A DNA stretch of 64,000 nucleotides from Trichuris trichiura (taxonomy: Eukaryota; Nematoda; Enoplea; Trichinellida; Trichuridae): NCBI GenBank assembly GCA_037903355.1, contig JBAJFE010000014.1, positions 4,712,001 to 4,776,000 on the forward strand, written 5' to 3'. Positions 13,401 through 24,500 of this stretch are shown in pieces; the first letter of the stretch is position 1, and each line of letters opens with the position of its first letter. The notes beneath the pieces are model-generated. The model worked only from the letters and a program-made list of their open reading frames with translations, was not told the DNA's origin and ran no database searches. A program made the position numbers and the translations under genes.

Positions 13401-14537
13401 GCCAAAATTGGTCGGATGGAGCGGCTCGCAACCATAAAGACCGACCGACGGGCGGCACAATTACGCTGATGACGGGTCATGAATGGGCCCGAAAGCTTCG
13501 TAAAAAACGTTTTTGCAATAAACGTTAAATAAACAATGGGTTGAAAATTCCGCGAAAAACTTTAGAAGAGCAATCTTTCTTTTCGCACCACGGTAACAGT
13601 TTAATTTGGGTAGGTACGGTCTTTGACGTAATAGGCTAAGTAGTAGGAATTGAAGATGTGATGTTTTTGTACGGGACTATATGTTTTCATATTGGAATAT
13701 CTTTATTACGGATCCAATGTCCCGTTGATATGTACAATAAACGAAAAGTTTTTCTCTCCGAAGCTTTCAGGTCTGTCGCGACCCGAAAGCTCTGGAGAGA
13801 AAAACTTTTCGTTTGCTGTACATATCAACGGGACATTGGATCCGTAATAAGGATATTTTAAGTAGTAGGAATTTTGACAAACATCAATCAGTCAACCTGT
13901 TACGCTGAGGATGGATCCTGGATGACTTTTATTTCTCAATGTCTTTTATTTTTTTAAATAAAACGAGTAATCGGTAACTTTCTGTAATGAATAAGTAACT
14001 TTATTAAAGAACAAATGAGAGCAGAAAGAAACACAGCTGTTATTAGTCATTTAGGCTTCATAATATCGTCAGCTGCAAGTGGAATGTGTTCTGCTGTGAT
14101 AACAAAACGTTTCGGTGCCACCAGTCGAGTGATCTGTGATGCCGCAAGAATTTTTGGGGTTTGGATGATGTCATTAGTGCTCCGCTGGCAGGCATTCATA
14201 CCCTCACAGGTTAGTTCTCATCCTTACTGAACTGAACACATTTTTCCCCTGCTGGCTTGTGGCAATCTGACAGCAGGGCAACAAGCGTTTATTGGCGTCA
14301 AGACTGAACGTGACTACTGTTTATTTGCAGCTTCTTGGTTTTGGAGTTCTGCTTCTTGGAACACTGTTTTACAGCGGAATCAACTTTTCGCCAAAAGTCA
14401 AAATATTGCGGTGTACTAATGAAAGCTTTGAAGAATACGAACGGAACTTATTTCTCCCACTTAAAACAAATTATTTTTCTCATTACGGCTGCATTATTGC
14501 GGAAGAAGCAGAATCACAAAATGCTCACCTCGTTTAG
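7447..14537 (+). CDS. SLC35F6: SLC35F6-like drug/metabolite-type transporter, 8 exons
   Basis: Exons 7447-7544, 7589-7643, 7689-7917, 7965-8144, 8194-8304, 8358-8516, 14055-14209 and 14331-14537 (TAG) sum to 1194 bp, or 397 residues; vertebrate SLC35F6 is about 371. The joined protein follows the family without gaps at most junctions: SGTCNTIFAKWMD near the N-terminus, HPFLQ, TSSSSYQMLRG, AFLGR..EWLGIALV, GDLLAV...LEENF, DAFYQ, ITKRFGATSRV and LLGFGVLLLGT. It is a membrane protein of the EamA/DMT fold, about 10 predicted helices; SLC35F6 proteins sit in lysosome or mitochondrial membranes, substrate unclear. The first five introns are 44-53 bp, the sixth is 5538 bp and full of transposons, the last is 121 bp. 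The start is the first ATG after an in-frame stop at 7408. The 8516 donor was chosen because it preserves family spacing; an alternative is a few bases downstream. Confidence 0.87.
9938..11095 (+). mobile_element. Dead mariner (Tc1/mariner, DD34D) transposon
   Basis: From ATG 9978 the reading frame gives a mariner transposase: MENLCFEARTNITFLSKLG (N-terminal HTH), SKEGREANKDDQKAGRP, ITIRRFVRMAGIS, IITRAETWIYQHDPESK, then, after a frameshift, LWHQDNAPAY and PDLAPSDVFLFPKLK. It is broken by at least six in-frame stops, several of them Trp codons turned to stops, and by one frameshift near 10725. The first catalytic Asp (GDETW) is Ala; the second and third (QDNAP, APSD) remain. The 5' flank GCTCCTAAAGTAATCGTTTT resembles a mariner terminal repeat; no matching 3' repeat was found. 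Confidence 0.85.
11146..11563 (-). mobile_element. hAT-type MITE, internally deleted copy
   Basis: About 418 bp, homologous in reverse orientation to the 51926-53152 element: shared blocks include CCAGGGCTCCCCTGTGAACG, CTGATTAGTCGATTTC, GATTGGCTGGAAGGGAG and CAGATAGTGTGTCGA. The ends, TAGTGTTTGGCATGG and CGTGAGAATTACTG, are worn CAGTG(G/T)TTCTCA-type hAT termini. Flanking 8-mers gtctaaac and atttaaac match at 6 of 8 with two transitions, an aged 8-bp target duplication as hAT elements make. No coding capacity was seen. Confidence 0.75.
12767..12809 (-). ncRNA. Hammerhead ribozyme motif (C1 left)
   Basis: Read on the minus strand: TTACG, CTGATGA, stem II GGGTC/GACCC with a loop, GAAA, GCTT, CGTAA. 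Helix I is TTACG with CGTAA, five perfect pairs. Helix III is reduced to the palindrome AGCU, which would suit a dimeric ribozyme. The cleavage site would follow UU of GCUU; H17 = U is allowed. All invariant core positions are present. Confidence 0.75.
13250..13292 (-). ncRNA. Hammerhead ribozyme motif (C1 middle), slightly worn
   Basis: Minus strand: TTACG, CTGATGA, GGATC/GACCC stem with one mismatch, GAAA, GCCT, CGTAA. The core is intact but the position before the cleavage nucleotide is C instead of U, so activity is doubtful. Confidence 0.65.
13461..13503 (+). ncRNA. Hammerhead ribozyme motif (C1 right)
   Basis: Plus strand: TTACG 13461-13465, CTGATGA 13466-13472, stem II GGGTC/GGCCC (one G-U pair), GAAA 13491-13494, GCTT, CGTAA. 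Helix I again pairs perfectly over five bases. It lies in sense in the right terminal repeat and mirrors the 12767-12809 copy. Confidence 0.72.
13652..13858. mobile_element. Short inverted Penelope-like terminal-repeat element E
   Basis: A 207-bp foldback flanked by a perfect 15-bp direct repeat TAAGTAGTAGGAATT (13637-13651 and 13859-13873). Its arms pair over about 85 bp (TCCAATGTCCCGTTGATATG and complement). At the centre the two halves meet inside ribozyme stem II: agctttcaggtc then gacccgaaagct, so each half starts just upstream of the hammerhead cleavage position and both CTGATGA boxes are lost. A ~37-bp extension with GTACGGGACTATATG is on the left only. Confidence 0.75.
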
Positions 14538-15895
14538 AGCACGCTATCCTTTTATAAGCACTCAATAACGAAGGATTTTACGGCGTAATTAAACAATTCA
14601 CGTAGAGTTTACAAGAATTTGTTACCAGATGCGAATGTTTTTACCTTACTTTTTTATTTAACCTAGGTAAGTGACCTACAGTCATTTCGAAACTGGAATT
14701 ATTGATATCACCTCTGTTACTCTGTTCCTGTCTTTCTGTCTAGCAATTTTCGTTTCTCGATGAGGGGAAGGACATAGCTAGCGAAGAATTCATGAATGCT
14801 GGTTTCTGTCACCTTTGCCATCCTTCTGGCAGTGGAATCCATGTGCAGCAATAGCTTACTATTTTCAAGAGACTGAAGAGTAGGTTGAAATTCTGCTAAA
14901 TATGCTAATCTAGGTGGAAAGCCTCTTCATTAGCAGCACGAAATTTACTCGGTGGTTTGTAAAATGTTTTTTCCTGCCTTAATTTTATAAACGGCAGTGG
15001 CAATACTGTATTTGTACTATAAATTCACCGGTCGTTCAGAGCAGCACTGATGCTTGTAAGGGAAGTTAAATACTGGGCAGGCTAACTCATAATGGGTTAT
15101 TGAAAGGGAGTTAACCGCTTGAAAGGTTTGCTTATGCAAACTACTGATAATGCTTTTGGATGAATACGACAGGTAACGGACAGGGGTTTTCAGGTAAGGT
15201 GCGGTATGGAACAAAGTACATTTGATTGTAATTATTGCACCGTAAGATGGCTGTTCAGTGTCATGTCAGACGTTTTTAAGAAGCAACTTCATTGGCACTG
15301 GTAAGGAAACGATCGAAATATTCATAACATATCAATTCTGGTTTCAGCGTAGAATACTATCATGTCAGCTATTGTTAAACCAGTTCTTTCTGAAATATTA
15401 GTGATATAACCGCGTGTTTTGAAGAATGGTAGGGCAGATGCATTTTGCTATTTTAACTTTCACGTCAGCACAAAATAACACAAGTTAATGTTATTCGACA
15501 GTAATTGTGATCTATACGTAATTAGCATAGGCGAAAGAACCGCGATAATCAACAACCATTCAGCAAGCAGTGACATGGCTGTAAAGCATATAAGGACCTG
15601 CAATTTGTTCCAACACAGCGTACTTGTCCTATACTAAATTTAATCGCTTTAAATTAACGTAGCCTCAAAGAATTAATCGTGCTTAAACCAAATGGGCAAT
15701 TTAAAGTAAGTCGATTATTGTTAATATAAAACATTTTTGCCACAAAGCAATTCGTTTATGACTTACAGAACAACGAATGAAAGAATGTCCTTATAAGCTA
15801 AATCATTTAAATTCGTCATTGGTGAAAAATGCGTGATTAAAATGAGGTTTCTGCGGCTGACGTGGTTGGACATGAAGTAAAAGCGAACACGTTGT
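14538..15895. other. Intergenic region, nothing recognised
   Basis: Between the SLC35F6-like stop and the 3' end of the GPCR gene. No open frame, repeat or RNA gene could be identified. Confidence 0.45.
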
Positions 15896-15901
15896 TTTAT
15901 T
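15896..15901 (-). terminator. Polyadenylation signal of the GPCR gene
   Basis: TTTATT on the plus strand is AATAAA on the minus strand, about 64 bp past the GPCR stop codon. Confidence 0.45.
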
Positions 15902-15964
15902 TTCAACATTTAACGAGCGGGCAGCATTGTTATTGCAAATTTCCTTCCTTCCCTGCTTCATGCA

Positions 15965-17101
15965 TCAAATGCGGGATTCTAGCGTCAATTTCTGTTGCCC
16001 ATTTGACGCTGCATTGTCAGAGTTGGCACTAAATCTGGCTGACCTATGCTGGCTTGACCTTGATACGTTTTGCCTGACCTGATTGCATGCATCAGCGTTA
16101 CAACTACCACCATGTGACCTACCAGCAAGGCCAACCGTTTGGAGGTTCTTTGACATGAAGAAGCAGATAAACGGGTTTATACAGGAATTCAAATAGGAAA
16201 GCATGTGAGCTGTCACTTTGTAAATAAAGAATTCTTGCCCCCAATCTTCAACTTCACCAAAGTTAATCCATATTAGAGATATATTATGTGGCAGCCAGAA
16301 AACAAAGAGCATCAGCGCCAGGCAAAATACCAAAAATGCTACTCGACGGCGTTGTCGAAAGGTCTTCTGCGAATACCTCGACCTGATGACGAGCCATCTG
16401 CTAGAACTTGTCCAGAGCGATGACGCCACTAGCCAACCCATTATTATAACCGTCACGGTGGGAAAAGCAAAGCTTGTAATGAAAATAAAAAGCATGAGCC
16501 ATTTTCGAAGGAAGAAAGTGCCCTCTGGCCATATATCAAGGCAAGCTGTCACTTGACTTTGATCGTCCTGGTCGGTGAACGTTATAGTATTGTACAAGAA
16601 TAGCCAGGGAATCGACACAAGGCAGGCAAGCAACCAAACAATCACTGAATAACGTGCAGCCATTTTTGGCGTTCTGAAGGCCACAGCCTTAAGTGGATGC
16701 TTCAGAGCAAAATATCTGTCAACTGACATCACGGTAAGAAGCCATATGCTAGCAAACATGGTAACGTACTGAAAAAAGTGTGTCGTCTTACACGGTACAA
16801 AACCGTAAGGCCAGTTGTTCAGTATATACACTGTGCCTTGGAAGGGGACGCAGAAAAGGACAAATAAGAGATCAGCGCAGCTTAAATTCAAAACAAAAAC
16901 GCTTGTCGCATTAGCTCGGAAAGCTTTCGTGCGCAACAACATTGCCATCAGCATAACGTTACCAGCGATTCCAACCAGAACAATTAGTACCAGTATGAGG
17001 GTAAGTGTTAGCTGGATTTCGTAAGTTAAAAATGAGGTTTCACTTTCGCTGCTGTTCTCAGTTTTGATTTCAACGGCTAGTGACCTATTGGTGACATTCA
17101 T
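15965..17101 (-). CDS. Rhodopsin-family neuropeptide receptor, galanin/allatostatin-A type
   Basis: A 378-residue, intronless seven-helix receptor. N-terminal tail with glycosylation sequons (N2, N5, N16). TM1 about 31-56 with GN at 47-48; TM2 with LSCADLL at 73-79; Cys104 and Cys187 can form the conserved extracellular disulfide; TM3 ends in DRY 128-130; TM4 ~151-170; TM5 ~202-226; a basic third intracellular loop; TM6 with FWLP 268-271; TM7 with NSCINPFIC 305-313. The LNNWPYG motif and overall spacing fit galanin/allatostatin-A receptors such as nematode NPR-9-like proteins, coupled to G proteins at the plasma membrane. Oddity: the usual NPxxY reads NPFIC, with Cys for Tyr. The ligand is inferred from family only; somatostatin-type or other class-A receptors are possible. 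Confidence 0.85.
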   Translation of the reverse strand: MNVTNRSLAVEIKTENSSESETSFLTYEIQLTLTLILVLIVLVGIAGNVMLMAMLLRTKAFRANATSVFVLNLSCADLLFVLFCVPFQGTVYILNNWPYGFVPCKTTHFFQYVTMFASIWLLTVMSVDRYFALKHPLKAVAFRTPKMAARYSVIVWLLACLVSIPWLFLYNTITFTDQDDQSQVTACLDIWPEGTFFLRKWLMLFIFITSFAFPTVTVIIMGWLVASSLWTSSSRWLVIRSRYSQKTFRQRRRVAFLVFCLALMLFVFWLPHNISLIWINFGEVEDWGQEFFIYKVTAHMLSYLNSCINPFICFFMSKNLQTVGLAGRSHGGSCNADACNQVRQNVSRSSQHRSARFSANSDNAASNGQQKLTLESRI

Positions 17102-17555
17102 TCAAGGACTTATGGTATTAAACTTCTCGTGTTTTTCACTTTAAAGATCCATTGAACATATGCTCGTGCTGTGGTCATGGCTACTTGCCTGAAAAGTTGG
17201 AAGTTTAACTTTTATATTAAGAACACAAGAAGATGATTTCAATTGTTCTCAGTTCTTAAGCGCTGAGCAACTAAATACGTATAAGCTGATTATAGCAGTT
17301 AACTTCTGCAGTCCCAATCTGCCGCTATCCTTCAACATGATTAAGTTGAATATTCTGCCACTATCATTAGCATTCGGTGCGCAATTCCATTCTAAGTTTT
17401 AAATTAAACACAGTCAGAATAATATGGCATTTTTCTCCTGGAACTTCACTTCCATCGTATACCCGGCAGTTACTTTATTAATAGTTTAAGAAGTTCTAGA
17501 GCACCATTTATGCTGGGTCAGATGTCGGCAGTTTTGATTTTAATAGGTTGCCTTC

Positions 17556-17883
17556 AATGGTTTATGGTCTTCTACGGCTTTTCCCGTTTATCTGTTGTGC
17601 TTGTATCTGTAAATTAGACGAAACAACTGCTCTACCAACGGATGGATGAGCCGTTATTATGTACAGATATCAATACACTCAACTTTTAATGTTCAGAGCT
17701 TTCGGAACGCTCTGAACATTAAAAGTTGAGTGTATTGATATCTGTACATTTTCTTAATAACGGCTCATCCATCCGTTGGTAGAGCAGTTGAATTTACAGA
17801 TACAAGCACAACAGATAAACGGGAAAAGCCGTAGAAGACCATAAACCATGAAATCTCATCCCGTTACGAAGCACCCAGTGTTC
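17556..17883. mobile_element. Inverted terminal-repeat element D1 (Penelope-like derivative)
   Basis: A 328-bp near-perfect palindrome flanked by the 11-bp direct repeat AGGTTGCCTTC (17545-17555 and 17884-17894). Arms such as TGAGCCGTTATTA and complement pair over about 145 bp. The centre reads GTTCAGAGCTTTCGG then AACGCTCTGAAC, the remains of a GAAAGCTC ribozyme 3' half. The right end has a ~35-bp extension with CATCCCGTTACGAAGCA-like sequence (here CTCATCCCGTTACGAAGCA) that the left end lacks. Confidence 0.72.
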
Positions 17884-17894
17884 AGGTTGCCTTC

Positions 17895-20800
17895 CAAAAG
17901 TAATGGTTTAATTTACGTGATTAGAAACTCATTCAGCAGCATGAATAGCTAATGTAGTTATTTCAGAAACAAACGTTAGCCGTTATCCAACACGGTAAAA
18001 GTACTTACCAGGTGCAAGAGATGGTTTGGGCTGCGCTGCTCGTGCTATACGTCATATGGTGAGAATACCTCGATTTTCGTCATAAAGTAATGAGCTTGAA
18101 TGCAAATGACATTGCATCATTGCGCGTCACCACATGGTAGTGTGCAATGTGATTCTAAAAAGCTTCACACATAGAACTTTGTCTTTCTCGATGCAAGATG
18201 AATCCTCATAAACAACTGGCTAAACTCTAAATGTTCCTTAAAGTTTTCTCTGTGTCTACATGCACAGTCTATATTGGTTTTGTACAAAAAAGAGCGCTTA
18301 ATTTGAGTGCCGTTAAAGAGTATCCCAGTTTTGAATTGCTTAAACATTGCTTTCTCTCCTCCCTTGCAGTTGCTGAACAAGTAGCTTCTCGTTGCAAGCT
18401 CATGTTGACTTGTTGATTATTCAACAGTTCTTTTATCAGGAGAAATAAAATATCTGTAACGAATAACCTGATGAAAATCAACAAATGAAATGCATTATTA
18501 GAAAGAGGAGTAGTGCGCTAAAAACGTGAAATTTCGTAAACGGCGCAACAGTTTCCCCTGTTTACAGAAACAAGCTGTTCATTCAACGCCAAATTAAGAT
18601 AAGTAGCTTCCAAAATTAACTTTGTCGCCCTGTCAGCGTATGTGTATGTCAGCTAAGTTAATGCATTCGCACAGACGTGGGCGACGGCAGATGTTTTACC
18701 CTGAAAGTTACATATTTTTTGTACCTACCTACAGAAATGAAAACTAAGTGGCTTACGCACTCTTACTTCCGCAGCTTTCGGAAACGTGCAAATAAGATAC
18801 ATGTAAAATCTTTGAGAGTTACTGGAATAAGAATGGACGCATTGTCTGGTTCACTTTTGTAGTTCATCTCTCCATCAGGATATTTCTATATCACTGTTAT
18901 TCCCTTTAAAACGGACATGCCTATCATTCTACCACGTTAATTAGGTTGGCAAAGAAGAAAAGTGTGATAATGTGTGTGCTGCTAGAAAGCTTAAAACTTA
19001 AGTTTGACTGATTCATAAACACCAAACAATTTTTCATGTTTAACTGAAATTCACCCCTTTAAACAGAGTACTTAAATGTGAAATCATGTGAAAAGTTGCC
19101 TTAAGCACTTGGAGTTTAGGTATGCATAATTCTTATGTGAAAGCTGGCGTGCTTGGAAGAACAGAACTTCTTATCCATGTTTTGGCAATCCCGGCTGTCC
19201 AGAGCTTTCTCCGTTTTAATGATACTTCATCAGTTGAAAGTGTTTCTTTTGCGATTGGCACTGTAGTACCTAGAAATAGAAATGCGTGGACATTTGCCTG
19301 ACTGAATACTATGATTGTAACTGGCAGCATTGCGGCGTCGTTCATGCTGATGTTAAAACGGTTCCTAGGATTTTTATGTTGGACTCTCGGTGAATGAAAG
19401 CACTGAAGTGTATGCTTTTGCACTATCTCTACCTTTCGGTTTTGCCTTTCCTTCTTAAGCTGATGGTGAATAGAAACAGGCTTTTTGGAAGCTTGAGATT
19501 TACTTGACTATAACAGGCGAATGTCCAAAACTTTGTGACGCTTTGGCGAACACAAGGTAGTTATTAGCACTTGGCTCAAAAATAATTCACTCGGTTGCTC
19601 ACTGGCATAGATAAAATGAAAAGCTCTCCATCTCACTCCAATGGATTGAATCAGAGTGGTCTGTTTCAAATCCTGGAGAAATTGAGGCGTAAACGCGTTG
19701 GAAGATAGTGCTAATATCGATAATAATAACAAACAGGCTGGATGTGGAGTGTCACTTAATAGGATTCGACATTTTGATACTGATCTTCATTCACAGCCTT
19801 TTTGTCCTTGTGAATGCCTTTAATTAAACTACATAAAACTTCGCCATCGAATGGGTGAGCACATCGCCAGAAAATTTACACGAAACTGTTGAGGATGTTA
19901 ATGAGCTTCCTAAGCTGTCTGGCGGCGAGACAAAACTAGCTCCAAAGCATATGGAAAAAATTGTCCCTTGCTTTCACTAACAATTTGGTCATCAGTTCGC
20001 AGTAAGATATTTGTTTGATCTAAGTACAGACATCTACGATGACGAACAAACCATAACTAAGCATAAGTATGAAAATAACTAATACACTTGAATGCATAAT
20101 ATTTTGTGATGGGTTTTTTAATTTTCGTAGTAGAGTTTATTTTATGGAGTCAACGAGTCCCTCTTTGCAATAAACTGTGAAATTACAAAAACTTTACACA
20201 ATTTCTACTAAATCATGCATGAGAAGGATTTATGACAAAAGCTTAACGTTCTATTCATACCAACACTACAAAGTTTAACCCTGAAAAAGCAGCCTCTTAG
20301 GCGGCATCAAATTTCGTGGATTTTATTGCTGTAAATCTGCCTGTTATAATCGAGTTGTTTTCGTTTAGAGGAGAGTTTTACGGACTTCTTAATCTTGCTA
20401 GGAATTCACGCCGAAGATGGCACAAGATCAATCCTGGAAGTTCCGCTGTAGATGAGAACGATTCATTATTAACGGACAATTTTTCACAGTGAAGAGCTGT
20501 GCCGTGCTTAATTTTTACGCTTTTGAAAATTCACGTTTTTTAGAAAGAAAAACGAAAACTGCAAACGACCCACGAAATTCCGGTACAAATGTGCGGATGT
20601 ACCCGTTTATATGCTCATCTTTTGGTGAGACAAATCTTTGCAGTCCCTCCTAGCCAACTGCCGCTAATCTTTGACCTCCTATTCAGTCACTGTTATTTTA
20701 ACAATGAAATAGGAAGTATTCTTGCTCTTAAACAGTTACGCGTTCCGTTTTTCATGGCAGAAGCGGGCATATTTTTTCTAAAATGTTTAATGTATATCTG

Positions 20801-23800
20801 CGTCAGCAGAAAAGTCTGGGCCAAACCCCCAGCCGCAGCAAGCAGGATACAAGGGAACATGGCCTAAATTGCGCAGTCGGTTTGCTTGACTAAGTGACTC
20901 ATTCTTCAGTTAACGATGCACCATATGGGCAACTTGGACGCCTGTTCATGGGCGCTTCTTCTGATCGTCGCCATATCACTCCAATGTTTCCGAGCCAAAA
21001 TACGGCTTATTCATCTATTTTTCCTTCAAGATGTACATGACTTTATTGATAGCCAACTTCCTTAACTTGAGGCTCGCGCCTCAGCATGACAGTCCACCAA
21101 GGCAAATGATCATGGAATAGCTTGAGAAGGTTGAACTGGTATGCATGTTGGATGGGAACGACATTGCATGCGCTAAGCCCTTGCGCCTTTCCATTATCAT
21201 TTACTTACAATTAGCTAACGAGCAAGGGAACCGTTCTTGGAAGATGAGCTTCAAAAATGGTTATATTTTGAAGGCCTAGTTTCTTCTAGCAGTTTATTGA
21301 ACGCGTATCCAAACTTCGTTTTGTCGCGAGCGAAGTATGCATAGCCTCGAAAGCGTCCATTCGCCTCTCGTGTAAATACAAATAAAACGCTTGCTTTAAA
21401 GCAAGCTGCAAACCATACATGGAAAATGAATGAAGCAGGTATGCTGCCCAGTTTATTTTTAGCTTTGATTAATTTTGAGCCTGACAGCCTGTAACTGCTT
21501 TTCAAGCCGCTGACATTCGTTGGCAAAATTAAGTTTTGAGTAAAAAGTGTTTGTTTTCATGTTATTTTGCCTTTTTTAGCTCTATCCGGTTCAGGCAAGA
21601 AAAGTTATGCGGAAGTAATGACATCACTTACAGAAGCCTTCGAAATTGCTCGACCATTTTAAAATGTACATTCCGTTCATCTGCTATACTTGCTGAACTG
21701 GATGCCGCCAAAGAGAGGGACAGTGGAACAACTTATGTAGCTGTTCAGCCGCTAAGGAGTAATTGAATAACAAGCACCCTACCTGCGGATGGAATGTCAG
21801 CTAATAGAAGACGCTTGTTAACGTTTGCAGTCACTTCTGAGCAACCAAATGTAACTTTTTCCCCCGGCGTAAACTGTAGGCCATTCTGATTCATCATAAC
21901 AACTATCAGACTGTGTGTAATTTCTGTGTGTTCCAACGCGCTGCACAACCGTGTGATTATGTTGCTCTTAGCTAGCAGCGTTATGCAACATAAAATGCGG
22001 CCTTACGACACTCTTTAGTATCTGCCTGTATTAATAGTAATAACTGTCCCTCAGCGCTCTAACCGTACCTTTTATATAACTGCAGCTGCTGCGGAAACCC
22101 TGGGAACAGTATGTGTGAGCAGAACGAGCCCAACGGTCTAACTGAGACAACTGTCAGGTACATTGCATTTGAACACAATCAGAATCAAGCAGAGCTAATA
22201 ATGCTGAATCATACGTGAACTACTAATAGTTTTCGTTCCAGAAATGCGAATAAATGGGCTAAAATACTAAATCGCTTACGAGCCTTGAGCAGGTTTACCT
22301 CAAGAAGAAAAACATTCCCCTAAAAAAAAATATGTTAATCCAATCTTCCATTCCTTATTGCGGAGTTTCCTTAAATCGGTGCAAAATTTAAACAGTCATC
22401 TCAGTGGTATGCATGGCAAATGGGAAAGACAACGCGAAAGGTTGATTAATGTTTAAGCTTTTTGGATTTCTTACACGCTTAAACTGAAATTACGCTTAAC
22501 AATAATCTAATCTTCAAATGGAAGGAGAACCATCCACTTTCAATTTTCATGGGAAGTGGACAATTTCCTCCTTGCAATTTACTTAGGAACTTCCGTCCGT
22601 AAATCAGTGGTTATCATAGGCCTATAGCGCCTAGCTGGAATTCCAAACGTCTGCCGGAATGTAGAGAGCTTGCGCCAAAGCTAAAGGGCTTCCAATGGAC
22701 ATCTGCAAGATGCAGGCATGCTGACAGAAACGGAACAACACAAAGCTCGTTAGGACGGCAGGCGTAGGATATGGACAAGAAACTCTTATGACCGGCAGAT
22801 TAGTTTATTATGCAAACAAGCACTGTATAAGCTTTGCTGAAGGATGGGGTAAACGCTCCTTCGTCAGTGTCTAACTGCTCTCCAGGTGGCTGCCAACGAA
22901 GTCATTTTCTCGTTTGCTTTCTTGTTAATGCGAGCTGCAATTCTTGCGTATACTACGCTTTACACAAGCCCTACTGTTTCGCCATTCCTATCTCAATCTG
23001 AACTTGGCATGCAGGTAGCACCTGACAATTAGCTAGAAGGCTGAAGCAGTGGTAACAGTTTCCACCCTTTGGCACGGGCTCATGTAAGAGAAGTGTCCTA
23101 TGCAAGTTTACTGACAACTGATGAAGCAGGAATTCAATCCCTAGTCAGCTGGCACGTTCTCTGAAACATTGAAAGTAGAAGCTGATGCTGAACTCCTGTT
23201 TCTATGAGCCTAATGAAGGAGAGAGAAGTCAAGGTCTAGGAAATATAAAGATGGCGTCTTGAAAAGTCAACCGTGTAAATGTTTTCCCTGCTTGTTACCG
23301 TGGAAATTCCAGTTTGGGCCCTGCCACTGCAATCTCCAGCCCAGTTGACTTTACAGAAGAAATAAATTTGTAGACTGAGTGTGACCGAACGGAAAAAAAG
23401 TTTTATGCCCAACAGCGCTGAATATTTGAAATATAACCGTGATCTATTGCCTGCTAATGGTTAGCTATCCACGCTCTTGACGTGCCAGAAGGCTATTGAT
23501 CCACTTTTACCAACGAATCAATGGTACCTCTAAGTTGGTGTATCATCACTGCAAGACGCGTCTGGATGAAGCAAACAGAAATGTACTATATTTTCGGTCA
23601 CCTCAGAACAAATTTATTGAGCAGTCTTTGAAGATACGCCACAGGCAATGTTCTGGCCAGGGCCTGATCATCGTGGCTTGCTTGCATAGTATGGCATTTC
23701 TTTTTTAATAAAGAAATTTGGCGAAGCACTAGTCATTGGCGAACAACTACTGCGTCCGGTAGCAAGCGAATTTCATGGTGCAGCATTGAACAAAACTGTT

Positions 23801-24127
23801 GCTGATGTAATTAAAAGGATTCCCTTGAGTAATGAGTCAGTGTATAGTCGCAACGGAAAAGTGGCTGAAAGGCAGAACTTGCGAGGTGCGACGTCTTACG
23901 AACAAGTTAAATTTCCACTTTAACTGGATAAATCGACCACCTAACAATGGAACACTAGATTTAGTCAACGTTTCGTTCATAAAAGCGGATCTACTGGTAA
24001 AAGTATTGATGTTCACTAAAGAATTGGTGACAGATACAAACCTTGCGTGTCTTGAATGCCCGCTGAAAAAAATCAGGTGGCTCTTATAAATGTAACATGG
24101 GTCGTGAATGACCGAGGAGTTTTGTCA
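17895..24127. other. Gene-poor region, nothing recognised
   Basis: Several open frames of 60-100 codons occur on both strands (for example minus 19133-19423, 19508-19732, 21251-21526), but none shows a family signature, a splice-consistent chain or clear coding bias. No known transposon protein or tRNA was seen. Confidence 0.4.
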
Positions 24128-24500
24128 ACGACGGGCATCTAGCTTTGCTTCATTGCGCACATAAAGCTGACTGTACCAGAAGCCTTGTCGGTCCATTTCG
24201 TTATCCGCAGTTAACCATTGGCTGCGAAGGGCTTTAGTGGTCACCGGAATTTTTTTTTACTGCTGTTTATAATTATGGAGGTTAATAAAATCAAAAGTTA
24301 ATCGTTGTAACGCAGGGCATCTCGACAGTTTGCTGATTGCGCACATAAAGCTGACTGTACCAGAAGCCTTGTCGGTCCATTTCGTTATCCGCAGTTAGCC
24401 ATTGGCTGCGAAGGGCTTTAGTAGTCACCGGAATTTTTTTGCTGGTTATAATTATGAAGGTTAATAAAATCAAAAGTTAGTCGTTGCATGGCAGGTTATC
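24128..24500. repeat. Tandem duplication of a ~184-bp unit
   Basis: Two adjacent copies (anchor GCGCACATAAAGCTGACTGT at 24155 and 24339), nearly identical over ~150 bp, with the boundary block TCTCGACAGTT also repeated at the end (24317 and 24497). It looks like a recent local duplication; no gene is evident in the unit. Confidence 0.8.

Larger units (their letters stand above)
12676..13570. mobile_element. Inverted Penelope-like element C1 with three hammerhead motifs
   Basis: An 895-bp element flanked by a 13-bp perfect direct repeat CAATCTTTCTTTT (12663-12675 and 13571-13583). The outer left end has a ~30-bp extension containing TTCGTAACGGG that the right end lacks. Two left-pointing terminal repeats lie in tandem (about 12690-12840 and 13170-13300) and one right-pointing repeat closes the element (about 13300-13570). 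Each carries TAAA(C/G)TTTATTGCAAAAAC-like sequence beside a hammerhead core. A pyrimidine-rich tract fills 13040-13170. No protein was recognised inside. It lies in the large intron of the SLC35F6-like gene. Confidence 0.75.
8517..14054 (+). other. 5.5-kb transposon-filled intron of the SLC35F6-like gene
   Basis: Bounded by donor GTACGA and acceptor TTTAG. It contains a dead mariner, a hAT MITE and two inverted Penelope-like elements, about 2.7 kb in total, plus about 2.8 kb with no recognisable feature (8517-9937, 11564-12662, 13874-14054). All five upstream introns of the gene are about 50 bp, so this one was probably also tiny and grew by insertion. Confidence 0.75.
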
